From Paenibacillus glucanolyticus NBRC 15330 (GTDB lineage Bacteria > Bacillota > Bacilli > Paenibacillales > Paenibacillaceae): 64,000 nt of DNA. Under the pieces are notes generated by a model. It did not search any database. It saw only the letters and a list, made by a program, of their open reading frames with translations, and had not been told where the DNA came from. The position numbers and the translations under genes are program-made. The DNA is taken from contig NZ_BIMC01000023.1 in the NCBI RefSeq assembly GCF_004000885.1, positions 27,332 to 91,331 on the forward strand, read 5' to 3'. Shown here piece by piece: positions 16,199-26,195 of the stretch; position 1 is the stretch's first letter; every line of letters begins with the position of its first letter.

Positions 16199-16248
16199 AC
16201 TCTTTGTAATCATATTTTTGCGTAAAACAAAAATATTCCTAAACCTGT

Positions 16249-16273
16249 TGTAACGTTTATCATGATTTACGGA
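16249..16273 (+). promoter_or_regulatory. Likely ECF-type autoregulatory promoter
   Basis: TGTAACGTTT (with the AAC core of ECF -35 elements), about 15 bases, then CGGATA. It lies 25-50 bases ahead of the ECF sigma gene, where autoregulated ECF promoters are usually found. Confidence 0.55.
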
Positions 16274-16297
16274 TATATAGTTTGGGGAGGTGAACAG

Positions 16298-16783
16298 ATG
16301 CAAGACACCGATGAATTATACAGGGAATATTCGACCCAAGTATATAAATTCGTATTCAGTTTTTGCCACAATCACTTGCTGGCCGAAGAAATCACACAAG
16401 AAACTTTTTATAGAGCTATAAAATCCATACATAGATACGATGGAACCTGCAAAGTGTACGTGTGGCTTTGTCAGATAGCTAAGCATGTGTGGTACCAGGA
16501 GCTGGACAAGCAGAACAAGAGGAAGGCTGACCCGTTGGAAGACAGTTCCTTATCCGAATCCTCCCATTCCACAGAATCTCAGTTCATTCTGGCTCAAGAG
16601 AAAATGGACTTGTTCAAACAGCTTCATTTACTGGATCCCCATACAAAGGAAGTCATGTATCTGCGCATGACCGGAGAATTCAGCTTTCGGGAAATCGGCG
16701 AAATTCTGGGCAGAGACGAAACGTGGGCCAGAGTTACCTTCTACAGAGGAAAACAAAAATTGATGAAAGGAAGAATGTCATGA
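16298..16783 (+). CDS. ECF-subfamily RNA polymerase sigma factor
   Basis: The start is the ATG with GGGGAGGTG 7 bases upstream; an in-frame ATG at 16262 has no ribosome site and overlaps the promoter. The 161-residue product has region 2 (DELYREYSTQVYKFVFSFC, ITQETFYRAI) and region 4 (LDPHTKEVMYLRMTGEFSFREIGEILGRDETW), with no region 3, as in sigma-70 ECF members. The partner anti-sigma gene overlaps its stop as ATGA. It should direct transcription of a stress or envelope regulon, probably including its own promoter. The inducing signal is unknown. Confidence 0.88.
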   Translation: MQDTDELYREYSTQVYKFVFSFCHNHLLAEEITQETFYRAIKSIHRYDGTCKVYVWLCQIAKHVWYQELDKQNKRKADPLEDSSLSESSHSTESQFILAQEKMDLFKQLHLLDPHTKEVMYLRMTGEFSFREIGEILGRDETWARVTFYRGKQKLMKGRMS

Positions 16784-17391
16784 AATGCGATATGGCTCGG
16801 GACTTATTACCCTCCTATATTGAGAAACTAACTTCTTCGCACAGTAACGAAGAAATCGAAAAGCATCTGCAAACGTGCGAAGAATGCCTCCAGTATTACA
16901 AGGAAATGACCAAACCAACGGATCTCTCCGTGCCCGTCATGGATAAAGAAGAGGTTGAAAACATCAACTTTTTGAAAAAGGTGAAGCAAAAAAACAGAAA
17001 AACACTCCTTCTCTCTATCTTGGCGGTGCTCATATTGGTGGCTGCCATTATTAAGCTGTTTGCCATCGGCTTTACGGTGTCATCTCAGGATGTAGATATC
17101 GTTCATCAGAAAGTGAATGGTCGCCTGGAGGTACACCTATCTCTGAAGAAGAACGGCCAGGACTTGGTGTTCTCGGGCAATAGCAAATTTATCTATGATG
17201 AGAATGACAATGTAATCGGCTACGAAACTCGTTACACCCCTAAAGGCGTGCTTCATAATCCTTTTGATGATGTGGGCGATGAGATTATGCTGGGTACAGA
17301 GATGAACAACGATACGGATTATTCGAACACGTTTATTCTTGTATTCAAAGATAAAACCATGACGTTCATCGATGGCGTTCTGGTGGAATAG
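16780..17391 (+). CDS. Membrane-bound zf-HC2 anti-sigma factor
   Basis: The ATG overlaps the sigma stop (ATGA), which gives a 203-residue protein. Its cytoplasmic N-terminus has the anti-sigma zinc finger H-x3-C-x2-C (HLQTCEEC, residues about 29-36). One membrane helix follows (about 75-95, LLLSILAVLILVAAII), then an extracytoplasmic domain of about 105 residues that presumably senses the signal. Overlap and domain layout make it the antagonist of the upstream ECF sigma factor. The outer domain is not one I recognise. Confidence 0.85.
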   Translation: MKCDMARDLLPSYIEKLTSSHSNEEIEKHLQTCEECLQYYKEMTKPTDLSVPVMDKEEVENINFLKKVKQKNRKTLLLSILAVLILVAAIIKLFAIGFTVSSQDVDIVHQKVNGRLEVHLSLKKNGQDLVFSGNSKFIYDENDNVIGYETRYTPKGVLHNPFDDVGDEIMLGTEMNNDTDYSNTFILVFKDKTMTFIDGVLVE

Positions 17392-17431
17392 AATACATCG
17401 GATAACATCCGGTCACAGCCTATGCAAAATT

Positions 17432-17470
17432 AAAGCCAGTCCCGCTCATTTCTTGCGGGACTGGCTTATT
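17432..17470. terminator. Convergent terminator between anti-sigma and PTS genes
   Basis: Perfect 14-bp stem AAGCCAGTCCCGC / GCGGGACTGGCTT, with flanking T/A runs that allow termination from either direction. Confidence 0.8.
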
Positions 17471-17580
17471 GTAACTCCAGCGGTTCATCCATTATCCTTC
17501 AGCTATAAGTCTAGCTTCGTGGCTGCCGCCGAAACGAAACGCCCAACCAATCATTCGGTAAAGTCTCTGAGCTTCTTGAA

Positions 17581-19602
17581 TTAATGCACCTGATCGAGCA
17601 ATTGATAGGCTTGCTCCTTCGTTGTCACCGCCAATAGCGCTTCTCGGAAATCATCATCCATCAGCTTGCGGGACAGCATCTGCAGCACTTTCAAATGCGC
17701 ATTCTGTTTACTATTCCGCGGCACGGCAATCATAAAGATCAGTTTGGCTTCACTGCCGTCCAGACTCTTCCAATCCACACCATCCTGCTTGATACCAAAA
17801 ACCACGCTTGGTTTCAGGACAGCATCCGATTTACCGTGAGGGATCGCAATATTCAGGCCGATGCCGGTGGAGCTTTCTTGTTCCCGGGCTAAAATGGCCT
17901 GTTTAAAATCTCCATCAGCGCGTACCGACCCGTTCCGCTCCAAGATCCCGATCATTTCATCAATAACGGCATCCTGTGTCGTTCCAACCAGATTCAGATT
18001 TATAAGCTCCGGTGTTACAATATCCGTCAATTTCTCAACCCGAATAACAGGTGGTTCCGTTACTGTCCCCTTATTACTCTCGATTGAGGACACTTCGGCT
18101 GAGTTCCGAGCCAGAGGTACACCTGCACCTGCGTCTTCGTCTGCTGCCAATCCCTCACCTGATCCGGCAGGATTACCAGCCGCTCCTCCTCCAACAGCTG
18201 CCGGCGTCACAGCTGCCACATCTTTCTTGAGCAGGCTTACCATCATCACCGATACGGCTGCGCCGACCATGACCGCGATGAAGAACATCAACACATTATC
18301 AACGGCACCAAGTACGGCTACAATCGGACCGCCATGGGCTACGCTGTCACCGACACTGCCAAACATCGCAATCACCGAACCTGTCATCGAACCGACCATG
18401 ATACTCGGTATGACGCGCAGCGGATCTTGCGCAGCGAATGGAATCGCTCCTTCGGTAATACCGAACAGTCCCATCGTAAAGGTTGCCTTCCCAGCTTCAC
18501 GTTCCGAAGGCGTAAACTTCCTTTTGTTCATCATGGCTGCCAGTCCCATCGCAATCGGAGGAACACAGATGGCTACGGCAATTTGGCCCATAATCTCATA
18601 ATTTCCTTCACCGATCATAGCCGAGCCGAACAGGAACGCAACCTTATTCACGGGCCCACCCATGTCAAAAGAAATCATCGCGCCCAGAATAAGCGCTAAC
18701 AGAATCGAACTTGTGCCCTGCATTCCCGCGAGCCATGCGGTCAACGCTTCGAACAGGTCCGCAACCGGAGCACCAATCACAAAGACGAAGATTAACCCTA
18801 CAACCAGTGAAGCCAGCACCGGGATAACGATAATGGGCATAATCGGCTGCAACGACCGGGGAACCTTGATCTTTTTAATCGCAAGTGCAACATAACCTGC
18901 CAGGAAACCGGCAATAATCCCCCCGATGAATCCAGCTCCCGCTTCACTTCCGTAAAAGCTGCCGTTCGCAGCTATGAACCCGCCGACCATACCTGGTGCA
19001 AGGCCCGGCCTGTCCGCAATACTCATTGCGATAAATCCGGCCAGGATCGGAACCATGAAGGTAAACGCAGCCCCGCCGATACTCTCAATCGTTTTCCAGA
19101 TCGAGCCTTCCGGTATAACCAGACCGCCCGGCGTCTTCACACCGCCCATCGTCAGTGCAATCGCAATGAGCAGCCCGCCGATCACGATAAACGGTACCAT
19201 ATAGGATACACCGTTCATCAAGTGACGGTAGATCGGATTTTGTTTCGGTTTGTTCTCTCCTGTATCTTCAACAGACTTGGACTGTGCCTGATAGACGGGC
19301 ACATCCCCTCTCATCATCCGTTGGATCAGCTCTTCCGGACGACGGATACCCTCCTGCACCCCAACAACAAGCAGTTTTTTACCCACAAACCGGTCTTTCA
19401 CCACCGTTTTATCCGCTGCGATGATAATACCATCGGCTTCACGGATATCCTGCTCCGTGAATTGGTTCTCCACGCCAATGGAGCCCTGAGTCTCAACCTT
19501 CAGATCAACGCCCAGCTTCGCGCCTGCCTTCTGCAGATTCTCAGCGGCCATATACGTATGTGCAATTCCGTTAGGACATGAGGTAATCGCTAATATTTTC
19601 AT
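17581..19602 (-). CDS. manP: Fructose/mannose-family PTS transporter EIIBCA (ManP-like)
   Basis: The start is taken as the ATG of KILAITSCPNG, with AAGGGG at good spacing; an ATG three codons earlier is too close to that site. The 673-residue protein has EIIB first (phospho-Cys9 in TSCPNGIAHTYMA), then the EIIC membrane channel (about 125-445), a low-complexity Ala/Gly linker, and EIIA last (phospho-His589 in AIPHGKSD). B-C-A order is that of B. subtilis ManP; FruA there is A-B-C. The PRD activator gene upstream resembles ManR in length. It takes up and phosphorylates a hexose. Mannose is likely but fructose is not excluded, and no manA gene follows. Confidence 0.8.
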   Translation of the reverse strand: MKILAITSCPNGIAHTYMAAENLQKAGAKLGVDLKVETQGSIGVENQFTEQDIREADGIIIAADKTVVKDRFVGKKLLVVGVQEGIRRPEELIQRMMRGDVPVYQAQSKSVEDTGENKPKQNPIYRHLMNGVSYMVPFIVIGGLLIAIALTMGGVKTPGGLVIPEGSIWKTIESIGGAAFTFMVPILAGFIAMSIADRPGLAPGMVGGFIAANGSFYGSEAGAGFIGGIIAGFLAGYVALAIKKIKVPRSLQPIMPIIVIPVLASLVVGLIFVFVIGAPVADLFEALTAWLAGMQGTSSILLALILGAMISFDMGGPVNKVAFLFGSAMIGEGNYEIMGQIAVAICVPPIAMGLAAMMNKRKFTPSEREAGKATFTMGLFGITEGAIPFAAQDPLRVIPSIMVGSMTGSVIAMFGSVGDSVAHGGPIVAVLGAVDNVLMFFIAVMVGAAVSVMMVSLLKKDVAAVTPAAVGGGAAGNPAGSGEGLAADEDAGAGVPLARNSAEVSSIESNKGTVTEPPVIRVEKLTDIVTPELINLNLVGTTQDAVIDEMIGILERNGSVRADGDFKQAILAREQESSTGIGLNIAIPHGKSDAVLKPSVVFGIKQDGVDWKSLDGSEAKLIFMIAVPRNSKQNAHLKVLQMLSRKLMDDDFREALLAVTTKEQAYQLLDQVH

Positions 19603-19689
19603 GATCGTCATTCCCCTTCTTTCCTGTCATGTTCCCGCTTACATTTATAGTGTACACGCTGAAAACGCTGTTATCGGACAAACTTTTTA

Positions 19690-19702
19690 CCGGAACTTCC
19701 GG
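19690..19702. promoter_or_regulatory. Dyad upstream of the PTS gene, possible activator site
   Basis: CCGGAA-C-TTCCGG is a perfect inverted repeat about 90 bases upstream of the manP start, where a PRD activator such as ManR would bind. The downstream promoter has only a weak -10 (TATAAA). Confidence 0.4.
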
Positions 19703-19731
19703 AAAAACAGGTTTATTTCGCAATAAAATAT

Positions 19732-19790
19732 CCCGCAAAGTGGAGCCTATGCTACGCCGCTTATTCCAAATACTTTGCCGGGACCCGAAA
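19732..19790. repeat. Dispersed ~60-bp palindromic repeat, copy 2
   Basis: This unit closely matches that at 4290-4350: GCAAAGTGGAGCCTATGCT, a variable centre, then TTCCAAATACTTTGC between C and G runs. Substitutions concentrate in the loop, and the outer stem can still pair. Confidence 0.65.
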
Positions 19791-19825
19791 AAAAATGTAA
19801 AAAGCAGGACGTATACGCCCTGCTT
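19788..19825 (-). terminator. Terminator after the PRD activator gene
   Basis: Minus-strand stem AAGCAGGGCG-TATA-CGTCCTGCTT followed by TTTACATTTTTTT, about 30 bases beyond the activator stop. Confidence 0.7.
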
Positions 19826-19851
19826 CATCATCACAAACACTACTATTCATG

Positions 19852-21804
19852 TTAACCTTTTAACGTATTCAGCAATCGAATCGCATCAGTCTCCTTAGCC
19901 AACACACTGACCAATGCCGGCTGCTCACTGATCCGCGACAATTCTTTGAACAGCTGTCGCATCTCTTTCCGCTCATCATGCTTAATCGCAAGCAAGAACA
20001 CAAGCTCTACCTTCTCGGTTCCCCAGGTGATGGGCTGCTTCAGAGTAACAACAGCGATGCAGGACTGTTTGACCCACTCCGAGCTGCCATGTGGAATGGC
20101 AATGCCGCCCCCTATCGTCGTAGCCGACATGTGTTCACGATCCAGCACGCTTTTCGTATACCCTGCCTCGACATACCCTTTGTCCTCCAGCATGAGCGCA
20201 AACTTGGCGATTAACTGTTCTGGACGCTCTGCCTCCTGCTGAGGAAAGACAAGAAAAGGTGTCGTATATTTCAAGAAAACCGATTCCTCAGCCGTCCGGC
20301 TGTACGGCTCATCAAGCCGGCGGATCGCCTGCTCCAGCTTCCGTTCATCATTCGCCTCGAGCAGAGGGGAGACGAGGATATGAGGTGATTTTAACTCGGG
20401 CAGCTCAACGGTCGTAATAACAAGATCCACCTCATGAGCTGCCAGATAATCCTCAACCTCCCCTCTGGACATCGTTGTCTCCACATGCACGGAAGGGAAT
20501 CTCCGTTCCACCTTCGCTAGAAGCAATTGTGACATCCCAACGCCCATGTGACACACAATAATCACCTTCTGAGGGTGGCTCTCATTCTGGTGAAGCCGTT
20601 CCACGGACGCCTGAAAGTGCAGCGTCAAATAGGCGGCTTCCTCTTCGGGAAAGTGCAGATGGAGCGCTCCCCCTACCTCTTCCAGTGCGATAATGACCCG
20701 ATCGAACATATAGGGATACATCCTTTTGATCTCGGCCAGCATCGGATTGGACACAGCCAGACCGTATTCAAGACGATTTATGGTTGTGTACAAATGCACT
20801 TTCAACCCGTTCAATAATACCTGGTCCTTGGAAAACGGGATCATATTCAGCTCCGACATTCGCTGAATCAGCTGCTCAACCAATTGGGGCAACAGGGGGT
20901 GGCTATCCGCCAGCTCGCTCCGTCCAACGCCCCCATCCTCCTGACTGTATCGGAACTTCCCGCCAAGCAGGTGCAGGGTAAGATAAGCCGTTTCTTCCTT
21001 GGAAAAAGGGACCGCGAACAGCTTTTGCAGCTGCTTCAAAAAGCCTATCGCCCATGCAAACTCCGCTTTGTTCTCCAAAAAGGCAATGTCCTGCCCAGAA
21101 AGCGAGATCGGCTGTCCCAGCTTGGTCCGCTTGACCATGAGCAGAATATGCAGCATCAGGCTTTCAAAGGTTTCATCGGTGAAGCGAAGCTGATGCTGCT
21201 GTTGCAAACCCTTCAACTCATTGTATACGGTTGCAATCTCGTGCGGTTCATACTGGTTGCGCATCATCTGTCCCGTTAACTCGGGACGGTTGATCAACTG
21301 GTTCAACCGTGCCAGTGCCGTCCGTTTGTTCTTCTCCGAGCCTTCAATCATGAAGCCCACGCGCTGCTTGGTCACCAAGCTCAGATCAAAGCTCCGCAGC
21401 CAGTTCTGAATCTTTTCCATATCCCGGCGGATAATCGCCTTATTCACGTAAAATGGGGAAGCCAAATTCTGCAGCGTTACGGGTTTCGCACTCATCAAGA
21501 GCCGGTATGCCAGGTGCAGCACCCTTTCCTCATCGGATTCATCGCCGGTGGTGCTCTCGTTGGAATATAAGCGGTGGAATAAATCAGCCTGATCCGCTTC
21601 GCTGATCTCCAGATAGATGCCAAGTCCCGGCCTTTTCACCAGATGACCACCGGAGTGCGTAACTATATATTCTTCAATCACCTTCAGATCGTTTCGGATC
21701 GTCTTCTCCGAGCAATCGGTCTGATCCGCCAGATCCTGCACGAGCCACAACCGGTTCGGTTCCATTAACAAATTGCGAAAAATCTCTTTTTGCCTGTTAT
21801 TCAT
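19852..21804 (-). CDS. manR: PRD-containing BglG/MtlR-type transcriptional activator (ManR-like)
   Basis: A 650-residue multidomain regulator: N-terminal helix-turn-helix domains (about 5-165; SEKTIRNDLKVIEEYI), two PRD domains (about 175-390, each with conserved His), an EIIB-Gat-like domain (IIVCHMGVGMSQLLLAK), and a C-terminal EIIA-like domain (GIAIPHGSSE). PTS phosphorylation of these domains tunes its activity. Length and domain set match B. subtilis ManR, and it lies directly upstream of an EIIBCA gene on the same strand. It probably activates that gene when substrate is transported. A FruR or MtlR role is the alternative. Confidence 0.82.
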   Translation of the reverse strand: MNNRQKEIFRNLLMEPNRLWLVQDLADQTDCSEKTIRNDLKVIEEYIVTHSGGHLVKRPGLGIYLEISEADQADLFHRLYSNESTTGDESDEERVLHLAYRLLMSAKPVTLQNLASPFYVNKAIIRRDMEKIQNWLRSFDLSLVTKQRVGFMIEGSEKNKRTALARLNQLINRPELTGQMMRNQYEPHEIATVYNELKGLQQQHQLRFTDETFESLMLHILLMVKRTKLGQPISLSGQDIAFLENKAEFAWAIGFLKQLQKLFAVPFSKEETAYLTLHLLGGKFRYSQEDGGVGRSELADSHPLLPQLVEQLIQRMSELNMIPFSKDQVLLNGLKVHLYTTINRLEYGLAVSNPMLAEIKRMYPYMFDRVIIALEEVGGALHLHFPEEEAAYLTLHFQASVERLHQNESHPQKVIIVCHMGVGMSQLLLAKVERRFPSVHVETTMSRGEVEDYLAAHEVDLVITTVELPELKSPHILVSPLLEANDERKLEQAIRRLDEPYSRTAEESVFLKYTTPFLVFPQQEAERPEQLIAKFALMLEDKGYVEAGYTKSVLDREHMSATTIGGGIAIPHGSSEWVKQSCIAVVTLKQPITWGTEKVELVFLLAIKHDERKEMRQLFKELSRISEQPALVSVLAKETDAIRLLNTLKG

Positions 21805-22022
21805 TCCAATCTCCCATATTCAGCTTATTTGGAGAGCTCACGAATCGTGAGCAGGTACTTGGTCCTACTGTATATCATATCCGGCCTGTGTGGCAATCTG
21901 ATCGGGGAAATGGCAGCAAAAGATATTTAAAAAGCAAAGGATCATCTTTAATTTACAATAAGACTTGCACTCCTGCCGGATGATAAAATCAGGAAAAGGA
22001 AAGGAGGTCTCTCACCACATTA

Positions 22023-22036
22023 TGTAAGCGCTTAAA
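22023..22036 (+). promoter_or_regulatory. CcpA cre box upstream of the xylanase gene
   Basis: TGTAAGCGCTTAAA matches the cre consensus TGNAANCGNWNNCA at all but one position. It lies 35 bases before the xylanase ATG, downstream of the likely promoter, so it fits catabolite repression. Confidence 0.65.
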
Positions 22037-22070
22037 TAATTCAACCATCACGATAAAGGGAGGACAGTAC

Positions 22071-25000
22071 ATGAATAAATGGACCCAACAAGTCATCTCG
22101 ATGATGACCGCGGCAGCTTTGCTCATACCTTCAGGCTGGTATGCTTCGGACGTAAACGCGGATGCACAGGCATCACCAAATATCGAGACCGTATATCATG
22201 AAAGCTTTGAGACCGGAGTTGGAAAAGCCGTGCAATCTGGCAGTGCCAGCTTAACGTACGTTGCCGACAAAGCGTTTGAAGGGAATGATGACGGCGGGGC
22301 TCTGTATGTGAGCAATAGAGCAAACAACTGGGATGCCGTTGACTTCAAATATGCCGACATCGGCTTGAAGAATGGCGAGACGTATACGGTAACCGCATCC
22401 GTCTACGTGGACGCAGACGTGATCGTGCCAAGCGGCGCACAAGCGTTTTTGCAAACGGTAAACAGCTACGGCTGGCTGGACGGCAAGGATTTTACAGCCG
22501 GAAGCGCTGCCGTGCTTAGCAAGGAATTTACGGTGAATACCGGGACGGATTCAGCCCTGCGGATTCAATCCAACGATGAAGGGAAGGCCGTTCCGTTTTA
22601 CCTCGGAGATGTACGCATTACCAAGAAAGTGACTCCCGGCGGCGGTGAGGAGGAATTACCGAGAGACCCCGCGCTGCCTTTCACCACCATCGACTTTGAA
22701 AACCAAACGACAGGCGGCTTTGAAGGCAGGGCAGGCACCGAAACGTTGACCGTAACAGAGGAAGCCAACCATACGGAGGGCGGCTCGTACGCTTTGAAAG
22801 TCGAAGGCCGGACAACCTCATGGCATGGCCCTTCATTGCGAGTGGAGAAATACGTAAATAAGGGCAGCGAATATAAAATATCAGCATGGGTCAAATTGAT
22901 CGAGCCCGCCAGCTCACAGCTTCAGCTGTCCACCCAGGTTGGCTCTGGAAGCAGTGCGAATTATGTAACTCTGGCACCCAAGACGATCAGTACCAGCGAC
23001 GGATGGGTTCAATTTGAAGGAACTTACCGTTATAACAGTGTGGGGGACGAATACTTAACCATCTATGTAGAAAGCTCGAATAACGGGTCTGCATCCTTTT
23101 ATATCGACGACATCAGCTTTACAGCAACAAGCGCGGGCCCAGTCGAAATCGAGAAGGACTTGATTCCCATCAAGCAGGCGTATCAGAACGAATTCCTGAT
23201 CGGCAATGCCATCACGGCGGAGGATCTGGAAGGTGTGCGACTTGAGCTGTTATCCATGCACCACAATGTCGCCACGGCAGGCAACGCGATGAAGCCGGAT
23301 GCGATGCAGCCGACAAAAGGCAATTTTACGTTTAGCTCAGCGGACGCCATGGTCGATAAAGTCCTGGCAGAAAATATGCAGATGCACGGACACGTGCTTG
23401 TCTGGCACCAGCAATCACCGGCGTGGATGAATACGGCGCAGGACGGACAAGGAAACTCTGTGCCGTTAAGCCGCGATGAAGCACTTGAGAATTTGCGGAC
23501 GCATATCCGCACCGTCATGGAGCATTTTGGCGACAAGGTCATCTCCTGGGATGTCGTCAATGAAGCAATGAACGACAATCCGCCAAATCCGGCCGATTGG
23601 GAAGCTTCGCTCCGCCAATCCCCGTGGTATCAAGCCATTGGACCGGACTATGTCGAGCAGGCCTTCCTTGCGGCAAGGGAAGTGCTGGATGATCATCCCG
23701 AGTGGGATATCAAGCTTCATTACAACGATTACAACGAAGATAACCAGAACAAAGCTACTGCCATTTACAACATGGTAAAATCCATGAACGACAAATATAC
23801 AGAAACTCACCCAGGCAAATTGCTGGTGGACGGTGTCGGCATGCAAGGGCACTACAACATCAACACAAAACCGGAAAATGTAAAGCGGTCCCTGGAGAAG
23901 TTTATCTCCCTGGGTGTAGAGGTTACCATCAGCGAGCTGGACATCACCGCAGGAAGCGACTACCAGCTTCCCGAGCCGCTTGCGAATAAACAGGGCTATT
24001 TATACGCCCAATTGATGAAAATCTTCCGGGACCATGCGGACAGCATCAGCCGCGTGACCTTCTGGGGGATGGACGACAGCACAAGCTGGCGGGCTTCATC
24101 CAATCCATTGTTATTTGATAAGAACCTTAAGGCCAAGCCTGCCTACTACGGCGTCATTGATCCTGACACCTTTATCGAAGAGCATCAGCCCGGCTCGGAG
24201 AATGTCAACCAATCCAGTGCGGCGTATGGTACACCTACCATCGACGGGACCATCGATGCCCTGTGGAATCAGGCTCCCGCCATGCCGATCAATCGGTATC
24301 AGATGGCTTGGCAAGGTGCGACCGGCGTGGCAAAAGCGCTCTGGGATGAACACAATCTGTACGTACTGATTCAGGTTAGTGACGCGCAGCTGGATAAATC
24401 CAGCACCAACGTCTGGGAGCAGGACTCCGTCGAAATCTTCGTGGACCAAAACAATGCAAAAACGACATTTTACCAAGATGACGACGGGCAGTACCGAATC
24501 AACTTCGACAACGAAACTTCGTTCAGCCCGCTGAAAATCGCCGAAGGCTTCGTATCGGCAACGCAGGTATCAGGCACCAACTATACCGTGGAAGCGAAGA
24601 TTCCGCTCAAAGCGATCACTCCGGCAAACGGAGTCAACATCGGCTTCGACTCGCAAATCAACGACGCCAAGAGCGGCGCTCGCCAAAGTGTAGCTGCCTG
24701 GAATGATACAACCGGCAACGGTTATCAGGATCCATCCATATTCGGCGTGCTGACCCTTACCGGCAAACCCGGAAGTCCAGGCGGGAATGGCCCCGGCAGC
24801 GGGGACGGCGGCAGCGGTGGTCAGAATAACAGTAGCGGCAGCAGCAGTCATAGCAGCAATGGTGCCGGCAGCCCATCCGGCATCTCTGTGAGCGAAAATG
24901 GCGTAGTAACCATCAAGGCGGAAGTGAAGGTCATAGACGGACGCGCAGTGGCTGTCATTTCCAGTGACCTCCTGAAGAAAGCACTTGAGCAAGCTGCTCA

Positions 25001-26057
25001 AATGGTCAACGGCAAGAAACAGATTATTGTTGAGGTGACCCAACAGAACGATGTCGATTCATACGACATACAGCTGCCTAGCCAAAGCTTGAAGGGTCAG
25101 GAAGCCTTTGAGCTATTGCTGAAGACCGAACACGCGGTCCTTCATATTCCAAGCAACATGCTTTCGAGTACAGCGGATCTCGCTGAGCCCGTGTCCGTTC
25201 GCATCGGCACAGCCTCTACAGCCCCAATGAGCGCAGCGGACATAGAACGGGTTGGCACCCGTCCGGTGATCCAGCTGGAACTGCTGGCAGGCGGCCATGT
25301 CATCGACTGGAACAATCCCAAGGCACCCGTAACAGTAGAAATTCCTTACGCGCCGGCTGTGACGGAACGGATTCATTCCGATCACATCGTGGTGTGGTAT
25401 ATCGATGGCAATGGCAAGGTTCATCCTATTCCAAATAGCCGATATGATGCGGGATCTGGCAGGGCTATTTTCCATACAACCCATTTTAGCACCTTCGCGG
25501 TAGCCTATGTGTCCCACGCGTTCGGAGATCTGGCAAGCGTCCCTTGGGCGAAGGATGCCATTATGCACATGGCGGCACGCGATGTCATCAAGGGTACAAC
25601 TGCGAGCAGCTTCTCACCGGAGACCTTTATCACGAGAGCTGACTTTGCAGCGCTGTTGGTTCGGGCTCTGGAATTGCAGAGCAGCGGAAACCCTGCGGCT
25701 GCCTTTAACGATATCGAGCCAAGCGCTTATTACAGAGACGCCATAGACACTGCGCTTTCCCTTGGCCTCGTGAATGGATTCAAGGACCAGACCTTCAGAC
25801 CAAACAGCCCCATTTCCCGGCAGGATATGATGTCGATGGCAGCACGGGCATTGTCTGCAGCCGGCAAGAAAGCCGAGGGCAGCGGAAGCTTGGACGGGTA
25901 TCTGGATGCAGCAAGCATCTCCGGCTATGCCATGGACAGCGTTGCGGCCTTAGTGAAGTCCGGAATCGTAAACGGCAAGAACGGCAAGATCGCTCCGCAT
26001 GACTCGCTCACCCGCGCGGAAGCGGCGGTGATTTTGCACCGAATTTGGAACCTGTAG
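22071..26057 (+). CDS. SLH-anchored multidomain GH10 endo-1,4-beta-xylanase
   Basis: This 1328-residue protein hydrolyses xylan at the cell surface. It has a signal peptide (1-30) and two N-terminal carbohydrate-binding modules of the CBM4/9/22 type (about 35-190 and 205-355). The GH10 barrel (about 363-704) has acid/base Glu498 in WDVVNEAM and nucleophile Glu622 in ISELDI. A CBM9 follows (about 712-900), then a Gly/Ser linker (900-935), a beta-rich domain (about 940-1135) and three SLH repeats (about 1148-1328) that attach it to pyruvylated cell-wall polymer. GGGAGG precedes the ATG, and a cre box suggests glucose repression. It is monocistronic. Confidence 0.92.
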   Translation: MNKWTQQVISMMTAAALLIPSGWYASDVNADAQASPNIETVYHESFETGVGKAVQSGSASLTYVADKAFEGNDDGGALYVSNRANNWDAVDFKYADIGLKNGETYTVTASVYVDADVIVPSGAQAFLQTVNSYGWLDGKDFTAGSAAVLSKEFTVNTGTDSALRIQSNDEGKAVPFYLGDVRITKKVTPGGGEEELPRDPALPFTTIDFENQTTGGFEGRAGTETLTVTEEANHTEGGSYALKVEGRTTSWHGPSLRVEKYVNKGSEYKISAWVKLIEPASSQLQLSTQVGSGSSANYVTLAPKTISTSDGWVQFEGTYRYNSVGDEYLTIYVESSNNGSASFYIDDISFTATSAGPVEIEKDLIPIKQAYQNEFLIGNAITAEDLEGVRLELLSMHHNVATAGNAMKPDAMQPTKGNFTFSSADAMVDKVLAENMQMHGHVLVWHQQSPAWMNTAQDGQGNSVPLSRDEALENLRTHIRTVMEHFGDKVISWDVVNEAMNDNPPNPADWEASLRQSPWYQAIGPDYVEQAFLAAREVLDDHPEWDIKLHYNDYNEDNQNKATAIYNMVKSMNDKYTETHPGKLLVDGVGMQGHYNINTKPENVKRSLEKFISLGVEVTISELDITAGSDYQLPEPLANKQGYLYAQLMKIFRDHADSISRVTFWGMDDSTSWRASSNPLLFDKNLKAKPAYYGVIDPDTFIEEHQPGSENVNQSSAAYGTPTIDGTIDALWNQAPAMPINRYQMAWQGATGVAKALWDEHNLYVLIQVSDAQLDKSSTNVWEQDSVEIFVDQNNAKTTFYQDDDGQYRINFDNETSFSPLKIAEGFVSATQVSGTNYTVEAKIPLKAITPANGVNIGFDSQINDAKSGARQSVAAWNDTTGNGYQDPSIFGVLTLTGKPGSPGGNGPGSGDGGSGGQNNSSGSSSHSSNGAGSPSGISVSENGVVTIKAEVKVIDGRAVAVISSDLLKKALEQAAQMVNGKKQIIVEVTQQNDVDSYDIQLPSQSLKGQEAFELLLKTEHAVLHIPSNMLSSTADLAEPVSVRIGTASTAPMSAADIERVGTRPVIQLELLAGGHVIDWNNPKAPVTVEIPYAPAVTERIHSDHIVVWYIDGNGKVHPIPNSRYDAGSGRAIFHTTHFSTFAVAYVSHAFGDLASVPWAKDAIMHMAARDVIKGTTASSFSPETFITRADFAALLVRALELQSSGNPAAAFNDIEPSAYYRDAIDTALSLGLVNGFKDQTFRPNSPISRQDMMSMAARALSAAGKKAEGSGSLDGYLDAASISGYAMDSVAALVKSGIVNGKNGKIAPHDSLTRAEAAVILHRIWNL

Positions 26058-26084
26058 TGCAGCGATAGAGCCTTCATAAACAGA

Positions 26085-26116
26085 AGCAGACGCCAGTCCA
26101 TGACTGGCGTCTGCTG
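26085..26116 (+). terminator. Terminator-like hairpin after the xylanase gene
   Basis: Perfect 14-bp stem AGCAGACGCCAGTC-CAT-GACTGGCGTCTGCT. The following T-tract is weak, but the stem lies 28 bases beyond the stop, between convergent genes. Confidence 0.65.
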
Positions 26117-26195
26117 TGTTTTCAGCACACAATGCAAACCGTTATCCTAAAGCTTACATGTCTCTTTGACGATCTGCGATCTTGGTTTTGGTATC

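Noticed and set aside
17581..19602. Naming the PTS gene fruA
   Set aside because: The EIIB-EIIC-EIIA order and the adjacent ManR-like activator favour ManP. The fruR-fruK neighbours expected for fruA are absent.
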